The notes under the pieces were generated by a model, which had not been told where the DNA came from, did not search any database, and worked only from the letters and a program-made list of their open reading frames with translations. Made by a program: the position numbers and the translations under genes. This document shows positions 8,936 through 12,896 of a stretch of DNA of 12,896 bases, piece by piece. Position 1 is the first letter of the stretch, and each line of letters opens with the position of its first letter. Source of the DNA: Lachnoclostridium sp. UBA739 (GTDB lineage Bacteria; Bacillota_A; Clostridia; Lachnospirales; Lachnospiraceae); the NCBI GenBank assembly GCA_002297865.1, contig DBKX01000348.1, positions 1 to 12,896 on the forward strand. Reading direction: 5' to 3'.

Positions 8936-10010
8936 CAATTCTAGCTATACTTAAAAAGGTTTCTTTTGATAAATCATGAAATTCATTGCCTACAGAGACA
9001 ATAGGTCTTGAAAGGGCATTACTGTTAATCATGACTATCTTGCCTTCTTGGCCATTATTCAAAATGACGTTGCTATGAATATAAGTTTGAGCCATTTCGT
9101 GTAAGAAGGTAAGCAGAATATGAGGGTCGTACTTGTGTAAACCTTCAGTCTCAAAAATGTTGATTACTTCAAAAGGACACATTGGCGCACGATATGCACG
9201 GGCAGATGTCATGGCGTCATAGGTATCTGCAATTGCGACGATTTTAGCAAATTCAATAATCTCATCACCCTTCAAATGATTTGGATATCCACTTCCATCA
9301 CATCGTTCATGGTGCATTAGAGCGCATAATTTGATACGCATATCAAATATCTGATCCTTCATAATTTCATAACCTTTGTAGGAGTGTGTTTTAATTACTT
9401 TATATTCAGCTGCGGTTAATGTAGTAGGTTTTTGAATGATTTCGTGTGGAACAAGAAGTTTACCAACGTCGTGTAAAAGCCCACACAATAATAGTGAGCG
9501 AAGATCGCTTTCGTCTAAGTGGAGCCAAGTACCAATGGTGTAACTGATTAAAGCAACATTTACGGAGTGTACATAAGTAATGTCATCTTGATCTCTCATA
9601 CACTGAAGCATATGAAATACATGCGTTCCATTACGTGTAGCAGATAGTAGAACGTCCATTGAGTCAGATAAGGATTCAATATCTATTTTTGTTGTTACCT
9701 TATTAATAAACTTTAGAAGTTCTTCTTTTAAAGTTAGAACCGTTTCAGAGTGTTTTTCTGCAAAGTGCAGGTATTCTGCCGTTTGCTTGATTTCTTCCGT
9801 GAAAGAAACCCTTGTCTCAATAGGTTCCATATTTACAACGTCAAGATGGATTTTTATATCAGTGATGGAGTAAAACTTTAACCTTGTAATAGCGCGATTT
9901 GTAAGCATCGTATCCTTTGCTATAATTAATTGGTTATTGTATGTATAAATATCTTCTGCTATTACCATACCTGGTTTTGCCCGACTTGTAAGTATTCGCT
10001 TTGTTTTCAT
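8931..10010 (-). CDS. HD-GYP domain protein, probable cyclic-di-GMP phosphodiesterase
   Basis: 359-residue cytoplasmic protein expected to hydrolyse cyclic-di-GMP. Residues 1-60 form the short N-terminal module common in this family (KPGMVIAEDIY, then LTNRAITRLKFYSI), with no membrane segment and no receiver domain. The HD-GYP domain covers about 125-310 and has its signature residues: His148 (YVHSVN), HD at 180-181 in HDVGK, His209, HHERCDGSGYP at 233-243, and IADTYDAMTSARAYR at 260-274. A short tail from about 312 carries a beta-rich 'GQEGKIVMIN' segment. All metal-site motifs and GYP are intact, so activity is likely. ATG at 10010 was chosen because AAAGGGGGA lies just upstream and because the family's N-terminus begins there; the in-frame ATG at 10106 falls in the promoter region. 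It has its own promoter and lies between metK and a secreted protein gene. The exact substrate is not proven by sequence. Confidence 0.92.
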   Translation of the reverse strand: MKTKRILTSRAKPGMVIAEDIYTYNNQLIIAKDTMLTNRAITRLKFYSITDIKIHLDVVNMEPIETRVSFTEEIKQTAEYLHFAEKHSETVLTLKEELLKFINKVTTKIDIESLSDSMDVLLSATRNGTHVFHMLQCMRDQDDITYVHSVNVALISYTIGTWLHLDESDLRSLLLCGLLHDVGKLLVPHEIIQKPTTLTAAEYKVIKTHSYKGYEIMKDQIFDMRIKLCALMHHERCDGSGYPNHLKGDEIIEFAKIVAIADTYDAMTSARAYRAPMCPFEVINIFETEGLHKYDPHILLTFLHEMAQTYIHSNVILNNGQEGKIVMINSNALSRPIVSVGNEFHDLSKETFLSIARIV

Positions 10011-10056
10011 TTTATCCCCCTTTATTCCATTCATAAAATACTCAAAAAAATACTTT

Positions 10057-10074
10057 CGTATAGTAAAGTATACG
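10057..10074. promoter_or_regulatory. Operator-like inverted repeat over the HD-GYP -10 box
   Basis: CGTATA - GTAAAG - TATACG, extended by one matching T/A pair on each side, gives 7-base arms. It covers the -10 hexamer and the expected transcription start of the HD-GYP promoter, a position where a repressor would block initiation. No regulator is identified, and AT-rich DNA can form such repeats by chance. Confidence 0.4.
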
Positions 10075-10096
10075 ATTTTTTTAGGGTAACTGTCAA
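10067..10096 (-). promoter_or_regulatory. SigA-type promoter of the HD-GYP gene
   Basis: On the minus strand a perfect TTGACA (10096-10091) is followed after 18 bases by TATACT (10072-10067). Transcription would start near 10060, leaving a leader of about 50 bases before the ATG at 10010. It lies just downstream of the metK terminator, so the HD-GYP gene is its own transcription unit. Confidence 0.7.
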
Positions 10097-10120
10097 TATT
10101 ATTCATAGGTTAACGAGGAA

Positions 10121-10160
10121 AAATTAAAAATAGAGCTAAAATACTAGATTTAGCCCTATT
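10121..10160 (-). terminator. Rho-independent terminator of metK (possibly bidirectional)
   Basis: On the minus strand AATAGGGCTAAA pairs with TTTAGCTCTATT (12 pairs, one G:U) around an 8-base loop, followed by TTTAATTTTT. It begins 27 bases past the metK stop. The opposite side also ends in a T-run, so it could stop transcription both ways. Confidence 0.8.
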
Positions 10161-10186
10161 TTTTCTATTTAATATAGTATTATTAA

Positions 10187-11383
10187 CTAAAGGTATAGTT
10201 TTAAGTTATCTGCTTTATCAAGTGCTTCCCAAGGCAAAGACAGATCTAGTCGACCGAAATGACCATAAGCAGCAGTTTGTTTGTAGATAGGTCTTCTTAA
10301 GTTTAACATCTGGATAATACCAGCTGGTCTTAAGTCGAAGTTAGCACGAATAATTTCAACTAATTTTTCATTACTGATTTTTCCTGTACCAAATGTATCA
10401 ACCATAATGGATGTTGGCTGTGCAACACCAATTGCATAAGATAACTGAATTTCACACTTATCAGCGATTCCTGCAGCTACAATGTTTTTTGCAACGTAAC
10501 GTGCAGCATAAGCTGCTGAACGGTCAACCTTTGTGCAGTCTTTACCAGAAAAAGCACCACCGCCGTGACGAGCATAACCACCGTAAGTATCTACAATAAT
10601 CTTACGTCCAGTTAAACCACTGTCTCCATTAGGACCACCAATTACGAAACGGCCTGTTGGATTAATATAAATTTTAGTGTCTTTTGAAATCATTTCAGCA
10701 GGAACAACAGCATCAATTACATATTTTTTAATATCAGCATGAATTTGTTCCTGTGTTACATTATCAGCATGTTGAGATGAAATGACAATTGCATCAATGT
10801 GTTTTGGGCAGCCTTTTTCGTCATATTCAACACTAACCTGGGATTTTCCATCTGGTCTTAAGTAATCAAGAGTGCCATTTTTTCTAACCTCAGTAAGTTT
10901 GCGAGTTAATTTCTGAGCAAGGGCGATAGGATATGGCATATATTCAGGTGTTTCATTTGTTGCATATCCAAACATCATACCTTGGTCACCAGCACCGATT
11001 GCTTCGATTTCTTCGTTGCTTAGTGTTTCTACCGTTCCTTCTTTTGCTTCTAATGCCTTGTCAACACCCATTGCAATGTCACTTGACTGTTTATCAAGAG
11101 CTACAATAACACCACATGTGTTGCAATCAAATCCTTTTTCAGATGAATCATAACCAATTTCTCTAATTGTATTACGAACGATTTCTTGAATATCGATATT
11201 AGCCTTTGTAGTGATTTCGCCCATAACAAGAACTAAACCTGTTGTAATCGCAGTTTCACACGCAACTCGGCTCATTGGATCCTGTTCTAGTAAAGCATCT
11301 AGAACTGAGTCTGAAATTTGGTCACAGATTTTATCTGGATGTCCTTCTGTTACAGATTCTGAAGTAAAAAGTAATTTTTCCAT
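10187..11383 (-). CDS. metK: S-adenosylmethionine synthetase (methionine adenosyltransferase)
   Basis: 398-residue cytosolic enzyme that makes S-adenosylmethionine from methionine and ATP, releasing phosphate and pyrophosphate. The length is normal for bacterial MetK and the three-part fold is complete. Signatures seen: [13 protein letters not shown] at 14-26 (substrate/Mg site), [11 protein letters not shown] at 130-140, the glycine-rich GGGAFSGKD at 274-282 followed by [14 protein letters not shown], and a normal C-terminus through [12 protein letters not shown]. The ATG at 11383 has AAGGAGGA just upstream and gives the canonical N-terminus [10 protein letters not shown]. An in-frame ATG at 11443 lies within the riboswitch terminator hairpin and is rejected. 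The gene stands alone with its own promoter, SAM-I riboswitch and terminator, so SAM should repress it by premature termination. Confidence 0.98.
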   Translation of the reverse strand: MEKLLFTSESVTEGHPDKICDQISDSVLDALLEQDPMSRVACETAITTGLVLVMGEITTKANIDIQEIVRNTIREIGYDSSEKGFDCNTCGVIVALDKQSSDIAMGVDKALEAKEGTVETLSNEEIEAIGAGDQGMMFGYATNETPEYMPYPIALAQKLTRKLTEVRKNGTLDYLRPDGKSQVSVEYDEKGCPKHIDAIVISSQHADNVTQEQIHADIKKYVIDAVVPAEMISKDTKIYINPTGRFVIGGPNGDSGLTGRKIIVDTYGGYARHGGGAFSGKDCTKVDRSAAYAARYVAKNIVAAGIADKCEIQLSYAIGVAQPTSIMVDTFGTGKISNEKLVEIIRANFDLRPAGIIQMLNLRRPIYKQTAAYGHFGRLDLSLPWEALDKADNLKLYL

Positions 11384-11397
11384 TTTATCCTCCTTGT
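11384..11397 (-). promoter_or_regulatory. metK ribosome binding site region
   Basis: AAGGAGGA is followed by a short TAAA spacer before the metK ATG. It is near-perfect and decides the start at 11383. Confidence 0.85.
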
Positions 11398-11431
11398 TTT
11401 TTATTAATACGTCAGGTAAAATTTTGCAAAT

Positions 11432-11458
11432 AAAAAAATCCACTGAGTAAGCGGACTT
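11432..11458 (-). terminator. Intrinsic terminator of the metK riboswitch expression platform
   Basis: On the minus strand AAGTCCGC pairs with GTGGATTT (8 pairs, two G:U) around TTACTCA and runs into a stretch of seven T. It sits between the aptamer and the metK start, the off-state structure of an S-box leader. Its 5' arm also pairs with an upstream segment (minus 11480-11470), giving the competing antiterminator. Confidence 0.85.
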
Positions 11459-11474
11459 GATAATGTGTACAAAT

Positions 11475-11573
11475 CCTCTTATTGCTCGATTACTCGCTCA
11501 GATTGGCACCTTCCCTATTTGGGGGTTGCCGTGGTTTCGCAGAGCCTTAACTCTCCACCACTCTTAATAAGGG
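11475..11573 (-). ncRNA. SAM-I (S-box) riboswitch aptamer
   Basis: Leader RNA element that binds S-adenosylmethionine and switches off metK. The minus strand shows the S-box order: P1 5' side CTTATT, then AAGAGTGGTGGAGA (kink-turn and P2), GGCTCTGCGAAACCACGGCAACC (conserved GAAACC...GGCAACC), GGTGCCAAT, the GAGCGAG...GAGCA part, and P1 3' side AATAAG. P1 has at least six pairs (11571-11566 with 11483-11478). Downstream, AAGAGGATTTG (11480-11470) can pair with CAAGTCCGCTT (11459-11449) with one mismatch, forming an antiterminator that overlaps both P1 and the terminator's 5' arm. High SAM stabilises P1 and so allows termination. Confidence 0.95.
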
Positions 11574-11599
11574 TTTGATTTCTTTATTCGGATAAGTAC

Positions 11600-11628
11600 A
11601 TAATAAACGCTTAGGGGAGAATTGTCAA
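11600..11628 (-). promoter_or_regulatory. SigA-type promoter of the metK leader
   Basis: On the minus strand a perfect TTGACA (11628-11623), 17 bases, then TATTAT (11605-11600). Transcription would begin near 11593, about 20 bases before the riboswitch P1 stem. Spacing and hexamers are close to consensus. Confidence 0.85.
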
Positions 11629-11669
11629 GATAAAATTGGTTTGTTTATAGTTCTTTAATACCATTGGAA

Positions 11670-11687
11670 ACACAGGTGTGTTATAAT
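11670..11687 (+). promoter_or_regulatory. Extended -10 promoter with palindrome, sensor kinase gene
   Basis: TGTTATAAT (11679-11687) is an extended -10 element on the plus strand; no clear -35 is visible at 16-18 bases. A perfect palindrome AACACA-GG-TGTGTT (11669-11682) ends in the -10 box and could be a regulator site. The ATG follows about 30 bases later. Confidence 0.5.
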
Positions 11688-11717
11688 CTACTTTAATGAC
11701 TTTTATAGGAGAAGAGT

Positions 11718-12896
11718 ATGAAGATAAGAAATAAGCTAATAATGGCGTTTGTGATTATGATTGGTCTGCCATTTATTCTGATAGCAACTACTACAGGAAC
11801 CATTATTTATTATACAATTGCAAACGTTAATAATTACTATGACGTAGAAACTACGTCCACGAAAATCATAACAAATCCTAATTATTTTGTGCTGGATTCC
11901 ATTAATGGGCTATATGAGGACTTAAAGGTTATATTAAAAAATGATCCTGATAGACTCTTAAGTCAAGAATACGTTAAAAGTATAAATCGTAAGTTGGAGA
12001 AGAAGTCCTCTTTTTTGGTTGTACTACATGAAGAAAAGGTTGTATTTGTTGGTGATAGAGAAAGGCTAAAACAAATACAAAATGAATTTCCTGTGTTTTC
12101 GCTTTATACCACACAAGGAGACAGTGGTCTGTATTTTGACGATAGTCAGCCATTTTTACTTCGTAAGACAGATTTTAATTTTCGTGATCAAACTTCAGGG
12201 AGTGTTTTAATCGTCACCAATATGGAAACATTTTTGCCTCAAGTAAAGAAGTCATTGATTCATTTAGTTATCTGCATCATAGCTATTATATGCTTTACAG
12301 CATTTTTTCTTGTAATGTGGCTTTATCGAGGAATGGTTCGTCCACTTAATACATTGAGAAATGGAATTTACCGTATGAAAAATGGAGATTTGGATTTTGA
12401 AATGAAGGGAGACACCGATGATGAAATCGGAAGAATCTGTGATGACTTTGAGGATATGCGTCGACAGGTAAAAATATTAATGGAAGAAAGATTAGAGTAT
12501 GAAGAGCAGATGAAAATGATGATTAGCAACATTTCACATGATTTAAAAACTCCAATCACTGCAATTAAGGGGTATTCGGAAGGCATAATGGATGGAGTTG
12601 CAGATACGCCTGAAAAAATGGACAAGTATCTTAAGACAATCTATACAAAGGCAAATGATATGACGTATTTAGTGGATGAGCTTTCATTTTATGCTAAGAT
12701 AGACACTAATAAAATACCATATAATTTTACTAAGGTTAATCTGGATCAATATTTTACAGATTGCATGAATGATTTAGTGCTAGACTTGGAGGTAAAGAAT
12801 ATAGAACTAAGTTATACGAATCATACATCAAAAGATATTGAAGTAATGATAGACATCGAGCAGTTAAAACGAGTTATAAGCAATATTATCGGTAAT
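11718..12896 (+). CDS. Membrane sensor histidine kinase, N-terminal part (3' end outside window)
   Basis: The first 393 residues of a two-component sensor that would autophosphorylate on His and pass the phosphate to a response regulator. Layout: TM1 at about 7-33; an extracytoplasmic sensor segment of about 145 residues; TM2 at about 180-203; a HAMP linker at about 204-255 (MVRPLNTLRNGIYRMKNGDLDF, with DDEIGRICDDF); an HisKA dimerisation domain with the phospho-acceptor His274 in the SNISHDLKTPITAIKGYSEG region; and the start of the ATPase domain. The window stops at the N-box (QLKRVISNIIGN), so the G boxes are not seen. AGGAG lies 6 bases before the ATG. No response regulator precedes it: the neighbour is divergent metK, so a partner, if adjacent, must be downstream. 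The signal sensed cannot be read from the sequence. Confidence 0.93.
   Translation, partial: MKIRNKLIMAFVIMIGLPFILIATTTGTIIYYTIANVNNYYDVETTSTKIITNPNYFVLDSINGLYEDLKVILKNDPDRLLSQEYVKSINRKLEKKSSFLVVLHEEKVVFVGDRERLKQIQNEFPVFSLYTTQGDSGLYFDDSQPFLLRKTDFNFRDQTSGSVLIVTNMETFLPQVKKSLIHLVICIIAIICFTAFFLVMWLYRGMVRPLNTLRNGIYRMKNGDLDFEMKGDTDDEIGRICDDFEDMRRQVKILMEERLEYEEQMKMMISNISHDLKTPITAIKGYSEGIMDGVADTPEKMDKYLKTIYTKANDMTYLVDELSFYAKIDTNKIPYNFTKVNLDQYFTDCMNDLVLDLEVKNIELSYTNHTSKDIEVMIDIEQLKRVISNIIGN

Noticed and set aside
10011..10106. 32-residue N-terminal extension of the HD-GYP protein
   Set aside because: It runs through a consensus promoter and the -10 palindrome, and the family's N-terminal motif begins at the later ATG with its G-rich ribosome binding site.
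11384..11443. 20-residue N-terminal extension of metK from an upstream ATG
   Set aside because: It would be encoded by the riboswitch terminator and the ribosome binding site. MetK proteins begin at the downstream ATG, which has a near-perfect AAGGAGGA.
1..12896. Search for tRNA/rRNA genes, CRISPR arrays, insertion sequences and attachment sites
   Set aside because: No cloverleaf, regularly spaced repeats, transposase or integrase sequence, or paired terminal repeats were seen by eye.

Overview
The window is about 12.9 kb of low-GC DNA that looks like the chromosome of a Gram-positive anaerobe of the Clostridia, most likely Lachnospiraceae or a close relative. The organism call is inference. 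It rests on AT-rich sequence, strong AGGAGG-type ribosome binding sites, SigA-like promoters, an S-box (SAM-I) riboswitch on metK, an HD-GYP protein, and a secreted Ig-like surface protein.

Left half (1-6821, + strand): the 3' end of a very large nonribosomal peptide synthetase (NRPS) gene that enters from the left. The visible order is PCP - C - A - PCP - C - A - PCP - half C-like domain. The specificity pockets read by eye predict an aromatic residue (Tyr-like) for the first adenylation domain and Leu for the second, so the assembly line probably ends with -Tyr-Leu. No thioesterase or reductase domain follows the last carrier. The protein instead ends in a degenerate C-domain-like lobe, so chain release is unexplained. 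A short convergent intergenic region (6822-7047) holds a terminator for each side.

Middle and right (7048-11383, - strand): three genes point leftwards, in transcription order metK (SAM synthetase), an HD-GYP cyclic-di-GMP phosphodiesterase-like gene, and a secreted protein with two Big2-type Ig folds. A hairpin or terminator follows each, so they are probably separate transcription units, although the surface gene has little room for a promoter of its own. metK is preceded by a complete SAM-I riboswitch with a readable antiterminator/terminator switch and a strong promoter.

Right end (11718-12896, + strand): the start of a membrane sensor histidine kinase, transcribed divergently from metK and cut by the window edge exactly at its N-box. 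The gene-free stretch 11384-11717 is accounted for by the metK leader and riboswitch, the metK promoter, and the kinase promoter with a small palindrome.

The genes do not form one pathway. The NRPS end is the accessory part. The others are housekeeping (metK) or signalling and surface genes. HD-GYP and the surface protein are neighbours and could be functionally linked, but only position supports that.
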